Below, piece by piece: positions 43,494-54,795 of a DNA stretch of 64,000 nucleotides (position 1 is the stretch's first letter; the number at the start of each line of letters is the position of its first letter). A program made the position numbers and the translations under genes. Location: assembly GCA_022559845.1 (NCBI GenBank), contig CM040117.1, positions 9,696,856-9,760,855 on the forward strand, read 5' to 3'. The notes beneath the pieces are model-generated. The model saw only the letters and a list, made by a program, of their open reading frames with translations, made no database searches and had not been told where the DNA came from. This DNA comes from Amorphophallus konjac (taxonomy: Eukaryota; Streptophyta; Magnoliopsida; Alismatales; Araceae).

Positions 43494-44084
43494 TGACGCG
43501 GCGGCGATGTGGGAATGGATCCGCGGCACTCCGGGATGGGAACAGGACAGGAACGGATAACTGCTATCTCACACAGCTCGGCCTCACGCCGGACGGTCTC
43601 ACACCGGGCGACACTCGGATCTCACAAAAATGAGAAAGGAGGGAAGGGAGATGAACAAAGGGGCAAAGGCTCCTTCAACTCAATTCTTTCTTTCATACAA
43701 CATATCATACGTAACACACCTTAGCCTCCTTATATAGGGAAGAAAGCTATAACAACAAGACCCTCTAACTTCTACTAATTATGTTCATACCCTTAGCCTA
43801 ACAAGACAAACCCTCCAACCAATATTTGACTTGTGGGTTTTAATCAAATAAAATATAAAAATTACACACATGTTATTTTGACTTAGACTAGCCTAATAAG
43901 ACGAAAGAAAAAAAATACATGTAGGGATACATGTATACATACACACAAATACATATACTCAATACGCAATATACGACGTAGGCCGAGTCTTCAGGAAGGA
44001 TCTCCGAGCCATAAGCTCGGTGTCGGGGCAGTGCGGCGTCGGCTCCGAGTAGTGGGCCCAGTAGTGGACCTGGTGTCCCCACCA
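43494..44084 (-). repeat. 5' LTR of chromovirus E (right copy)
   Basis: Near-identical to 36596-37185. TATA-like cttatatagg at 43729-43738, minus-strand sense CCTATATAAG. Ends in ACCA before CAGAG. Confidence 0.93.
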
Positions 44085-44089
44085 CAGAG

Positions 44090-44310
44090 TATCAGTAGAC
44101 CCTGTAAATATTGAGGCTGTTCTAAATTGGCAGAGACCGAGAACTGTGACAGAGATCAGAAGCTTCTTAGGTTTGGCTGGGTATTATCGAAGATTCATCC
44201 AAGATTTTGTAAAAATTGCAGCACCAATGACTGGACTGACCCGTAAAGATGTACCTTTTGTCTTGTCAGATCAGTGTGAGGATAGCTTTGTTAAATTAAA
44301 AAGGCTCTTG
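44090..44310 (+). pseudogene. pol: Element A RT/RNase H junction segment
   Basis: Resumes element A after [37 protein letters not shown], then [10 protein letters not shown] to FVKLKRLL, the usual thumb-to-RNase H connection. It breaks at TCTTG, the LARD target site. The chance ORF extension after 44310 (CNALDP) is LARD LTR. Confidence 0.93.
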
Positions 44311-47300
44311 TGTAATGCCCTGGATCCTTAGCAGGTCTTGTTGGATCTTCATTGGATCTTTTAGATTGGTTTCGGTGAGTTTCGATTCGCTTTGGTGGCT
44401 TCCGAGTTGAGCTTTACGAGCCGTGTGGGTTTTTCTCACATACTAGCTACAGAACCCTACGGCGAGTTCGTTTGCCAGTTCTCCAACTCGGGAATGCTGC
44501 AGCGACGATGTACTCTCCGAGCCGGTCGTTTTAACTATTTTTACGTATTTTTCGGAGATAGGACCAAAAATTGGATTTTTCAGAAATTAGGAAAATTCGT
44601 AATTTCTTTTCCTTTTTATTTCCTTTTCCTCTCTCCTCCCTCTCATTTTCACCGCCACCGCCTCTCTCTCCCGTTTTCTCTCCTCTCGGGCTCTCTCGAC
44701 TCTGGCTGTACACGAAGGACCTAGAGATGTGTGTTGGGGATGCTGTGGAGCTGGCTGGGTACGCGACGGGTTGAAGATGGAGTGGTTTTGGCGCGATCTC
44801 GAACGGTGGATTCAAAGCCGGCATTTGAGCTCGCGGCGTTGTTTTCGGCATGGTTTAGTCCCTTCGGGGCACGGTTTCTCCGGTGGAGGTAGGGTGACTG
44901 ATCCTCACTTCGTCCTCTCCGTTTGCCCTGCCATTGCACGTCGTTCAGCACGGAAACGGTCGAGTTTGGGCTTGGTTTGCCTAAATCGTGATTTTCGTGG
45001 TTTGTAGGGTTTGCCGGAAAACGGTGACCATTTGCAGTATAGTTAGTTTTAAATTGACCACTGGATGTCAGGATCCCATCCACGTTAGTTTTGTGTTGAT
45101 CGGTGGTCATTCGAGGCCGGTAGGAGTCCGGGAACCTCGTTGACTCATTTAGGGTCGATTTCCCTAAATCACCCCGATCTTGTGTTTTTGAGCTTGCATG
45201 TGGGGATTTTGGCCTTCTTATGTTATTTTTCGGTGTTTGGGTTTGTTTCCCCTACGCTTCGGCGTGAATGGGGTGTGGAACGGGCCGATTTGGCCATTCC
45301 TATGTTTTCCCGCCGTGACCGGTGTAGCGATCATTTCAGTGACCGCCAGGGGTCTCTGACGGCCCTACGATAGACTGTCACAGCGTGGGGTGTTTTAAAT
45401 TTTTGTGGCTTCTGGGTGTGTAACGGCCCAGGGGTGGCGCGTCACACCCCTGTAACGCGTCTGGTTTGATGCGTTACGTTTGTTTTGTCATTTTGTGTTT
45501 TGGGGTATGTCGGTTCATCTGACGCGCCTACCCTGGTGCGTCAGGAGAGTGTAACACGTCTTCCCTAGACGGTTACATCCTGTTTGACCGGCTTTTGACC
45601 TGTTGAGGTGGTGCCTCTGACGGTCATCTCCCCGTGCGTCACAGAGCTGTAACGCGCCTGCCCCAGGCCGTTACACTCCGTGTTCTTTTGGCTGAGTGAG
45701 TGGCTGCGTCGTTGGTTCTAACGGCCAGGCCCTTGTGCGTTAGGCGGTTGTAACGCGTCCGGCTGGGACCGTTACATCTCTCTCAGCCCGTTGTTTCTCC
45801 AGCTTGAGCCTGTGGCCCTGACGCGTCTGCCCTGCCGCGTTAGGTTGTGTAACGTGTGTGGCCTAGCGCATTACATGGCTCGTGTTGCCATTGGTTTTGT
45901 CCTCATTTTGTTGACCCTGGTGGGGCGTGTCAGAGTTGTGTAACGCGCCTGGTGTAGGGCGTTACATGCGTTGTGTGTTGTAGAGTTGGTTAGGGCGGTG
46001 TGTGTGACGCCTCCTTCCCCGACCGTCAAGTGGAGTATAACGGCCTAGGTCTAGACCGTCACTATCGTGTAGCGGTCTAGGGGTGGTGTGTTATAGTCCT
46101 TGTGTTCCGATTTCCGTTGTTTTTGTTTCGGTTTGCCTTGGCTTGACCTTGTAGCCTGCCCGTGTTCCCGTGGGTGCCTTTTTACACCCTATGAGGGCTA
46201 AGACTACGTTGTAAGGTAGCCAGGAGTCTTCTTACTTGAAGTGGGATTTTCTATCCTACTTTTTGTATGTCATTGTCTGGTTCTGGTCAACCTGGTTGAT
46301 CCAGTGGTTGACGAGCGGCCTTGTGTGTGTCTCGGTGGTTTCTGTCTGGCCCGAGACACTTGTTCTGGATGCCTCGAGGTGCTGTGTTACCTCGGTCTAC
46401 GTGTCCAGTTGTGCTGAGGGTTTCTGGTGTTCCCTCAGGTCTCCGTGAGTCATTTTCTTCGGAGTGTCATTTCTTGTGACTTAGGATTAGACCGATTGGC
46501 GGCTTGCTCCGCTGTTTGTGATGATCTTGCCTCTGAGTCGTCCGAATCAAGGATCGTTACGTGGTAGGTCTATCTGCCTTATCCTGAGTCTATTGGCAGT
46601 GGTTGTACTACTTTCGGTGCTTGGTAGTATGGTGACGGCGCGTTCCTACTGTCTGTACTCTAGCACTGTGCTTTCGAGTCTCGTGCCTCGTGAACCTCCG
46701 TGCATTATTGCCCTCGGTCTCTTGAGTGCCGACCCGCTAACGGATAACGGAGGGGTTTCCCGTACACGGTTTGTAAGCTAGTTCCATGGGCTTCCAGCCA
46801 ACGATAGCGTCCTGCGAGGGAGAAAACTAGCTAGAGAGCCTGGCTTAGGCTAGAGCCAATGTGTGCACACATGGTCAGGGGCTGAGGACTTACGTCGACA
46901 GGCGTGACCCTGACTAATTACTTGTCCTGTTGTTATTCTTGTTCTGGTTCAATATCTGTTGGTGCTGTCTTTCCTTGGACTCGGAGCAGTTGTTCCTTGG
47001 ACTCGGTGTTGTGTACCTTGGCCTCCGCCGTTCTGGGCGTTTGTAGGTAGGTACTTGTGGCACAGCATAAGACGTCAGTGGACGCAGCTGGCTGTTCTTG
47101 TGAGGAGGTGCTTCCATCTCGTGGCACGTGACTTTCGGTGTTTTCTTGCGTGTTGTAACCTTTGCGAGTTTCCCTCTCGTGGCTATACTCGGGGTCGGTG
47201 TCCTGTCGTTTGCATGGCGTTCTGGTCGTGCGTGGGGCTGTGTGCACGACGTTTTTGGTCGTCTGTTTGGGTCTTTTCTAGACCTCATTTGTCTGTGTTG

Positions 47301-48008
47301 TTGGCATTTGCCTTTCCCTTTGTTTCGGCTGATGGACTGCTGTACCCTACTGTGTGAGTTTGGGGTTGACCGTCTGTTGTCTTTGGAGTAGCTTAGGGTG
47401 CCAAGTTCCCCTCGGTGGCCATGTTCCGGGTTTTCCGGCCTCGCTCTTCCTTTTTGTTGAGCTCCCCTTGCTCTTAGCCTGTTCCCTACTTCTGCTATCC
47501 CTGTTCTGTTTACAGCTTTATAGTGGAGCTTTTCCTGTTTTGCTGCACTGTGTGTTTCCCAGTGGGGATCCGCGTGACCCCTACTGAGTTTCCGTTTGAA
47601 ACTCACCCCTGCTTTTCAGGTGGGTGTCGTCTTCGGCTTCCGCAGTTCCTGGAGGTGCGCGTCTGGTAGTTGCTGCCAGCTGTACCTGCGTCGGGCTTCC
47701 CCCGACTCCTGTGTACGTTTCTTTTCTGTTGGACTGTACTTATCTTTCCTTTGGGCTGGACTCTGGTGTGTAATTGTAATTGTTGTAATTATTAATGAAA
47801 AAGCAATTTTATTTCTACTACTTTAGAACTTGAATTTAATGAAATTTAATTGCTTACTGTTACATCTGCGGCTTCAATGTATTCCACACACTCCTTTTTC
47901 CCTTCGGCGCTTTCCCGTGCTTGGGAGGCCTCGCGGGTTCCGTGCGGTATCACGTGTATTTGGCAATTCTATTGGATACACTGGGTATCCAGGATCCGGG
48001 TCGCTACA
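44311..48008 (+). repeat. 5' LTR of the LARD
   Basis: Contains a CT-rich block (44625-44700), a hairpin array (about 45340-46100), the gcgagggagaaaactagct block (46813) and a 3' end with an ttaatgaaaaag AT-rich tail. ORFs of up to 230 codons (for example minus 46914-47606) have no domain and recur with breaks in the other copies. Confidence 0.95.
45340..46100. repeat. Hairpin array in LARD 5' LTR
   Basis: At least ten short inverted repeats, alternating arms TGACG..CGTCA and TAACG..CGTTA. Examples: tgacgcgcc..ggtgcgtca (45521), taacgcgcc..ggccgttaca (45652), taacgcgtcc..ggaccgttac (45751), taacgcgcc..gggcgttaca (45940). Loops are 5-9 bases. A copy is at about 51125-51885. Confidence 0.8.
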
Positions 48009-48011
48009 GAG

Positions 48012-48023
48012 TGGTATCAGAGA
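48012..48023 (+). other. Primer-binding site of the LARD
   Basis: TGGTATCAGAGA, three bases after the LTR. It matches the initiator tRNA-Met site of A, E and the TRIM-like element except for the last base. Confidence 0.9.
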
Positions 48024-50075
48024 TGTGTTCTGAGATGTTCAGAATTTCTTTGTCTGAATTATCAGAGCTCAGTCATGTTAAATACATGGGAATCTAGATA
48101 TATAGTTTTTAGAGTCCTTAAGGTCCAGTACAATCTCTTGCTGGCTTAGGTGTTGCAATGGTTTATCGCGGTGTTTTTTCAGTATGGTCTTGTGCGTGCT
48201 TGGTTGGCACTGTGCGAGATGGTTTTGCTCTCATCTGGTTGCGACGAGATGCTTTGTTTGGTTTTGAAGTTGGTCTCGATCGTGTTGCACTTGGCAGTGT
48301 TAGTGGTAGGCTTGAACCTGCAGTGCATTGTTCGAGATGTCTTTTGTGTTTTGCTCAGGTGGCTTATGACTTTTAGCATTGGTATGATGACCATGCACGT
48401 TCATACATTGCTTTGGGTGTCCCAGATTGAGTTTGTTTAGCTCCTGAGGCGTCATTGTTTTTGTCGTTTCGGTCATTGTGTTGCCTCGATTGAGAAGTTG
48501 CTCGAGCGAACCCAGGATTTTCGTTTCCTGGTGAGCCTCTGTTGTCGAGCTTGTTGCTTCTCATCTTCTTTGGTGAAGTTTTTTTGAGGTGAGCCTTGGA
48601 ATTGCTGTCTTGGTAGTACCTTTGTCCTGTGTCTGCTTAAGTGTGGACAGCTTTGTTTAAGCCTGATCTACTTTTTGTTGTACGGTTTCTTGACTTTGGA
48701 CCTGCTTCATGGGTTAAGAGTTGTTGCATACCGTGCCTGTCGTGCTACGTTTGTTAGCCGACGTGTTGTGAAGGCTCGATAATTATCCCAGGATGTGAAG
48801 GTAGGCCGAGGTTAGCACTCCTTTGTGTTTTAAGCTAAAGCTGGTGCTCTTTTCTTGTTGCACTCTGGCAATTGTGCTTGGCTGTTCGCGAGATCAGTGC
48901 TCATGGCGCGCTATGTTGTGATTTTATGAATTGTGATGGCGCTAGGAGTCTGCTGAGGTGCGAATGCCGAGGCATTTTCTGTTGGCCGTGTGTGTTGTAT
49001 GCTATAAGAGTACGCAGTGGAAGTTTGTGGGTTGGCTACCCGTGGGTTCGGATTCATGTTTTTGAGTTTCTGGCTGGTCGAGAGGATTGTTCCTCCTCGT
49101 TGTAACTTTGTCTTGGCTTCTTGTGCCTTGACATTGTTGTTGCTGTGCCGTGTTTTGTCGGTTGCCTATGTGCTGTTGGCATCGGCATTTTACGAGTGTT
49201 GGGGAATTTGTCGGCATTCCTACTGATTGAGTACCCTCTACTCTACATGTCTTTTCTTGGGTGTTATGCTCTCGAGACGTGTTCGTAGTCCTTGAGATGC
49301 GTTCCCCAAGATTGTTGTGTTTCTCCTTGTCGTGGCTCTTTTCTTGGTGAGCAGTCTGATGCGTGACCTGTCCCTTGTGGTCGTGTGTTCAGCTGTTCTC
49401 GTGCCTTGATGTGACCCTGCTTGCAATTATGTTCCATGGTTCTATGTCTTGTGCGGAGCCGTATTCCTGCAGGTGCTGTCGTTGTGTTATTTTTATGAGC
49501 GCTATTTCTCTATGATTTTGTGTCCCTGCCTTGGACCATTGTCTTGTCGGTTGGCTTTGCTGTGCTCCCTTTTCCCCGATGGAGTTAGCTTGCGACTCGA
49601 TCAGATGCGATATCTGACTGAGGACTGACTCAATTGTGTTTGTGGTCCAGTGGCACTGTTGTCATTGGCGTCCTGTATGCCGGGTGTTCCCTGTTACCTT
49701 TGGCATTGGAGCCGATGATGTTGCAAGCTGTCAGCTGTAAGGACTATGCCTCCTTATGTAAGCTGCTGCTTGCCGTGTTGTCGTTGTGTTTCTTGGTTTT
49801 GGATATCGGTTATTGTGACAGTCGTGTCTCCATTTCTGGTGAGACGTAAGCAACGTTGCCCTTGCTTCGGAGGTGTCAGATGTGTTCACTTTGGTGCCAT
49901 GCTCGTACTGTGGACTTGTTGTCTTGGAAGCTAGAGTGTGTACCTATAATTGTGGTCTGACAACGTCCCTCTGAGCTGAGCTTCTTGAGGTTTGTGTCAT
50001 TTCCGTTGTTGTTCTGTTGGGTTGTTCTTCCCTGCTTCTCCTTTGTTAGTCCTTAATTTCGAGGGCAAAATTTCT

Positions 50076-50090
50076 TAAAGGAGGGGAGGA
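50076..50090 (+). other. Polypurine tract of the LARD
   Basis: taaaggaggggagga immediately before the 3' LTR start TGTAATGCCC. Confidence 0.9.
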
Positions 50091-53000
50091 TGTAATGCCC
50101 TGGATCCTTAGCAGGTCTTGTTGGATCTTCATTGGATCTTTTGGATTGGTTTCGGTTAGTTTTGGTTCGCTTTGGTGGCTTCCGAGTTGAGCTTTACGAT
50201 CCGTGTGGGTTTTTCTCATGTACTAGCTACGGAACCCTACAGCGAGTTCATTTTCTAGTTCTCCAACTCGGGAATGCTGCAGCGATGATGTACTCTCCGA
50301 GCCGGTCGTTTTGACTATTTTTACGTATTTTTCGGAGATAGGACCAAAAATCAGATTTTTTGGAAATTAGGAAAATTCCTAATTTCTTTTCCTTTTTATT
50401 TCCTTTTCCTCTCTCCTCCCTCCCATTTTCACCGCCGCCGCCTCTCTCTCCCATTTTCTCTCCTCTCGGGCTCTCTCGACTCCGGCTGTAGACGGAGGAC
50501 CTAGAGATGCGTGTTGAGGATGCTGTGGAGCTGGCTGGGTACGCGACGGGTTGAAGATGGAGTGGTTTTGGCGCGATCCCGAATGGTGGATTCAAATCCG
50601 GCGTTTGAGCTCGCGGCGTGGTTTTCGACGTGGTTTAGTCCCTTCGGGGCACGGTTTCTCCGGTGGAGGTAGGGTGACTGATCCTCACTTCGTCCTCTCC
50701 GTTTGCCCTGCCATTACACGTCGTTCGGCGTGAAAACGGTCGAGTTTGGGCTTGGTTTGCCTAAACCGTGATTTTCGTGGTTTGTAGGGTTTGCCAGAAA
50801 ATGGCGACCATTTGCGGTATAGTTAGTTTTAAATTGACCGCTGGGATGTCAGGATCCCATCCACGTTAGTTTTGTGTTGATCGGTGGTCATTCGAGTCCG
50901 GTAGGAGTCCGGGAACCTCGTTGACTCGTTTAGGGTCGATTTCCCTAAATCACCCCGATCTTGTGTTTTTGAGCTTACATGTGGGCATTTTGGCCTTCTT
51001 ATGTTGTTTTTCAGTGTTTAAGTTTGTTTCCCCTGCGCTTCGGCGTGAATGTGGCGTGGAACGGGCCGATTTGGCCATTCCTATGTTTTCCCGCCGTGAC
51101 CGGTGTAGCGGTCGTTTCAGTGACCGCCAGGGGTCTCTGACGGCCCTATGATAGATCATCACAACGTGGGGCATTTTAAATTTTTGTGGCTTCTGGGTGT
51201 GTGACTGCCCAAGGGTGGCGCGTCACACCCCTGTAATAAGTCTGGTTTGATGCGTTACGTTCGTTTTATCGTTTTGTGTTTTGGGGTATGTCGGTTCATC
51301 TGACGCGCCTGCCTTGGAGCGTCAAGTGAGTGTAACGCGTCTTCCCCAGACCGTTACATCCTATTTGACGGGCTTTTGACCTGTTGAGACGATACCTTTG
51401 ACGGTCATCTCCCCGTGCGTCACAGAGCTGTAACGCGCCTGCCCCTGACCGTTACACTCCGTGTTCTTTTGGCTGAGTGAGTGGCTGCGTCGTTGGTTCT
51501 AACGGCCAGGCCCTTGTGCATTAGGCGGTTGTAACGCGTCTGGCTGGGACCGTTACATGTCTCTCAGCCCGTTGTTTCTCTAGCTTGAGCCCATGGCCCT
51601 GACGCGTCTGCCCTGCCGCATTAAGTTGTGTAACGCGTGTGGCCTAGCGTATTACATGGCTCGTGTTGCCGTTGGTTTTGTCCTCGTTTTGTTGACCATG
51701 GTGGGGCATGTCAGAGTTGTGTAACGCGCCTGGTGTAGGGCGTTACATGCGTTGTGTGTTGTAGAGTTGGTTAGGGCGGTGTGTGTGACGGCTCCTTCCC
51801 CGACCGTCACGTGGAGTATAACGGCCTAGGTCTAGACCGTCATTGTCGTGTAGCGGTCTAGGGGTGGTACGTTATAGTCCTTGTGTTCCGATTTCTGTTG
51901 TTTTGGTTTCGGTTTGCCTTGGCCTGACCTTGTAGCCTGCCCGTGTTCCCGTGGGTGCCTTTTTACACCATATGAGGGCTAAGACTACGTTGTAAGGTAG
52001 CCAGGAGTCTTCTTACTTGAAGTGGGATTTTCTATCCTACTTTTTGTATGTCATTGTCTGGTTCTGGTCAACCCGATTGATCTAGTGGTTGACGAGCGGC
52101 CTTGTGTGTGTCTCGGTGGTTTCTGTCTGGCCCGAGACACTTGTTCTGGATGCCTCGAGGTGCTGTGTTACCTCGATCTACGTGTCCAATTGTGCTGAGG
52201 GTTTCTGGTGTTCCCTCAGGTCTCCGTGAGTCATTTTCTTCGGAGTGTCGTTTCTTGTGACTTTGGATTAGACCGATTGGCGGCTTGCTCCGCTGTTTGT
52301 GACGATCTTGCCTCTGAGTCGTCCGACTCAAGGATCGTTATGTGATAGGTCTAGCTACCTTGTCCTGAGTCTGTTGGCAGTGGTTGTACTGCTTTCGGTG
52401 CCTGGTAGTATGGTGACGACGCATTCTTGCTGTCTGTACTCTAGCACTGTGCTTTCGAGTCTCGTGCCTCGTGAACCTCCGTGCATTGTTGCTCTCGATC
52501 TCTTGAGTGCCGACTCGCTAACGGATAGCAGAGGGGTTTCCCGTACATGGTTTGTAAGCTAGTTCCGTGGGCTCCCAGTCAACGATAGCGTCCTACGAGG
52601 GAGAAAACTAGCTAGAGAGCCTGGCTTAGGCTAGAGCCAGTGTGTGCAAACGTGGTCAGGGGCTGAGGACTTATATCGATAGGCGTAACCCTGACTAGTT
52701 ACTTGTCTTGTTGTTCTTGTTCTGGTTCAACATCTGTTGGTGCTATCTTTCCTTAGACTCAGAGCGGTTGTTCCTTGGACTCGGTGTTGTGTACCTTGGC
52801 CTCCGCCGTTTTAGGCGTTTGTAGGTAGGTACTTGTGGCGCAGCATAAGACGTCAGTGGACGCAGCTGGTTGTTCTTGTGAGGAGGTGCTTCCGTCTCGT
52901 GGCACGTAACTTTCGGTGTTTTCTTGCGTGTTGTGACCTTTGCGAGTTGCCCTCTCGTGGCTGTACTCAGGGTCGGTGTCCTGTCGTTTGCATGGCATTC

Positions 53001-53787
53001 TGGTCGTGCGTAGGGCTGTGTGAACGGCGTTTCTGGTCGTCTGTTTGGGTCTTTTCTAGACCTCCTTCGTCTGTGTTGTTGGCATTTGCCTTTCCCTTTG
53101 CTTCGGCTGACGGACTGGTGTACCCTACTGTGTGAGTTTGGGGTTGACCGTCTGTTGTCTTTGGAGTAGCTTAGGGTGCCGGGTTCCCCTTGGTGGCCGT
53201 GTTCTGGGTTTTTCAACCTCGCTCTTCCTTTTTGTTGAGCTCTCCTTGCTCTTAGCCTGTTCCCTACTTCTGCTGTTCCTGTTCTGTTTACAGCTTTGTA
53301 GTGTAGCTTTTCCTGCTTTGCTGCATTGTGTGTTTCCCAATGGGGATCCACGTGACCCCTATTGAGTTTCCGTTTGGAGACTCACCCCTGCTTTTCAGGT
53401 GAGTGTCGTCTTCGGCTTCCACAGTTCCTGGAGGTGCGCGTCGGCTAGTTACTGCCAGTTGTACCTGCGTCGGACTTCCCCCGACTCCTGTGTACGTTTC
53501 TTTTCTGTTAGACTATACTTGTCTTTCCTTTGGGCTGGACTCTGGTGTATAATTGTAATTGTTGTAATTATTAATGAAAAGGCAATTTTATTTCTGCTAC
53601 TTTAGCACTCCAATTTATTGAAATTTAATTGCTTACTATTACATATGCGGCTTCAATGTATTCCATACACTCCTTTTTCCCTTCGGTGCTTTCCCGCGCT
53701 TGGGAGGCCTCGCGGGTTCCGTGCAGTATCACGTGTATTCGGCAGTTCTATCGGATACACCGGGTATCCGGGATCCGGGTCGCTACA
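50091..53787 (+). repeat. 3' LTR of the LARD
   Basis: Co-linear with 44311-48008, differing by scattered substitutions, many of them C/T or G/A. Contains the second hairpin array (about 51125-51885). Confidence 0.95.
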
Positions 53788-53792
53788 TCTTG

Positions 53793-54489
53793 ACTTCTTC
53801 TCCAGTGTTGACTTTGCTGACTGACTAGGGTGGATGTGTGGTTTGCACAGATGCTTCTCGGGTAGGCTTGGGTGCAGTGCTGATGCAACATGGAAAGGTT
53901 ATCGCATATGCATCCCGACAATTAAAACATCATGAAGAAAATTATCCCATGCATGATCTGGAGCTAGCTGTAGTTTTTTTTGCTTTAAAGATCTAGAGAC
54001 ATTATCTGTATGGTGAGAAGTTTCAAATCTTTACTGATCATCAGAGTTTACAGTATATCTTCTCCCAGAAAGATCTGAATCTCAGACAGCGTCGCTGGAT
54101 GGAATACATGAAAGATTATGACTTCACACTCTCCTATCAGCAGGGAAAGATTAATGTTGTGGCTGATGCTCTGAGCAGGAAAGTACAAGTCAGTCATCTG
54201 TTGCTTCATGAGTGAAAATTGTGGGAACAGCTTCCGAGTGAAGCATTAAGTGTGGATATCCCTGCCGATCTGACAATAGCAGTTTGTGCTAGGCTGTCTA
54301 TGACTTCATCTCTATATCAGCAGATTAAAGAAGCTCAGCAGGCAGATTCAGAATTATCCCGAGTGATAATGATGCAAGATGTGGAGTTTGATGATGAGCT
54401 AGTTGTCAATTTTCGTGGCTGATTATATGTTCCAGCAGATGATGTTTTGAGGCAAGAAATTCTGAAAGAAGCGCATGGTTCCCGTTTTA
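53793..54489 (+). pseudogene. pol: Element A RNase H and integrase start, truncated
   Basis: After a short shifted stretch the frame reads [57 protein letters not shown] and [13 protein letters not shown], a full RNase H. Then linker sequence to RQEILKEAHGSRF, where the integrase zinc finger begins. Stops at 53994-53996 (where relatives have tryptophan), 54214-54216 and 54420-54422 break it, each one transition away from a sense codon. It ends abruptly at about 54487. Confidence 0.92.
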
Positions 54490-54792
54490 GAAGACGCCAC
54501 GGAACTATCTGATAGAATCTGTGGGAAGGACAAGAAAGAACAAGTTACAAGTTCGGGTTCCTTTAAACCCAACTTCAAGAAGAGGCCTAGCAATGGAGGT
54601 GCTTCCTCACAAGATCAGAAGTTTAAGAAGACCAAGCCCTTCTCCATCACCACTACCCCATCAAATATAGTGTGCAAGCATTGTGACAAGGCGGGCCATA
54701 GAGCAGAAGAATGCTGGAGGAAACTAGGAGCATGTCTCCACTGTGGGAGTCGCGATCATCGAATTCCCGATTGCCTATTACTTAATGATTAA
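54487..54792 (+). pseudogene. gag: Chromovirus B gag, C-terminal part with two zinc knuckles
   Basis: The frame LEDATELSDRICGKDKKEQ leads to a basic stretch (KPNFKKRPS, QKFKKTKPF) and two CCHC knuckles, CKHCDKAGHRAEEC and CLHCGSRDHRIPDC. It ends at TAA 54790-54792, three bases before the pol ATG. The listed start at 54475 uses element A sequence and is not genuine. The capsid domain is missing. Confidence 0.9.
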
Positions 54793-54795
54793 GCC

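Larger units (their letters stand above)
36596..44084 (-). mobile_element. Chromovirus E, complete LTR retrotransposon on minus strand
   Basis: Two LTRs of 590 and 591 bp (36596-37185, 43494-44084) begin TGACGCGG and end CCCCACCA. A 5-bp duplication CAGAG lies at 36591-36595 and 44085-44089. On the minus strand the order is LTR, primer site, long leader, gag/protease, RT-RNase H, integrase with chromodomain, polypurine tract, LTR. It is inserted in antisense in element A's pol. The coding frame has two nonsense changes and one frameshift, so this copy is defective. I counted roughly 15-20 differences between its LTRs by eye (about 97% identity). Confidence 0.95.
48009..50090 (+). other. Non-coding interior of the LARD
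   Basis: 2082 bp, T- and G-rich on the plus strand, no ORF beyond about 100 codons and no domain. Motif tgctggcttagg (48141) matches the leader of element A at 34065. The remaining sequence is not recognisably derived from gag or pol. Confidence 0.85.
44311..53787 (+). mobile_element. Complete LARD-type retrotransposon (family C), no coding region
   Basis: Two long LTRs (44311-48008 and 50091-53787; 3698 and 3697 bp) start TGTAATGCCC and end GTCGCTACA. A 5-bp duplication TCTTG is at 44306-44310 and 53788-53792. The 2.08-kb interior has a tRNA-Met primer site and a polypurine tract but no gag or pol. This is the plan of a large retrotransposon derivative (LARD). Element A sequence rejoins across it in the RNase H region. 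The start of the interior (tgctggcttagg) and several LTR blocks match element A, so an A-like autonomous element is the likely helper. The LTRs are similar enough to imply fairly recent insertion. Confidence 0.96.
31682..54489 (+). mobile_element. Ty3/gypsy element A, interrupted twice and 3'-truncated
   Basis: Order: 5' LTR (31682-33980), tRNA-Met primer site, gag, protease, RT (to 36595), then RT/RNase H pieces at 44090-44310 and 53793-54489. Element E separates the first two pieces and the LARD separates the last two. Both carry 5-bp duplications, and the A sequence rejoins exactly across each. Gag-protease-RT-RNase H-integrase order is that of Ty3/gypsy. The long LTR and the DSGASHSFIS protease suggest the Tekay/Del chromovirus group. 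Integrase stops after about 20 residues of its zinc-finger region and the 3' LTR is missing. It is certainly inactive. Confidence 0.93.

Noticed and set aside
46914..47606. 230-codon minus-strand ORF in the LARD 5' LTR (and 52743-53351 in the 3' LTR)
   Set aside because: The two LTR copies break it at different places. It is Lys/Arg/Thr-rich with no domain and no counterpart in the older solo LTR.
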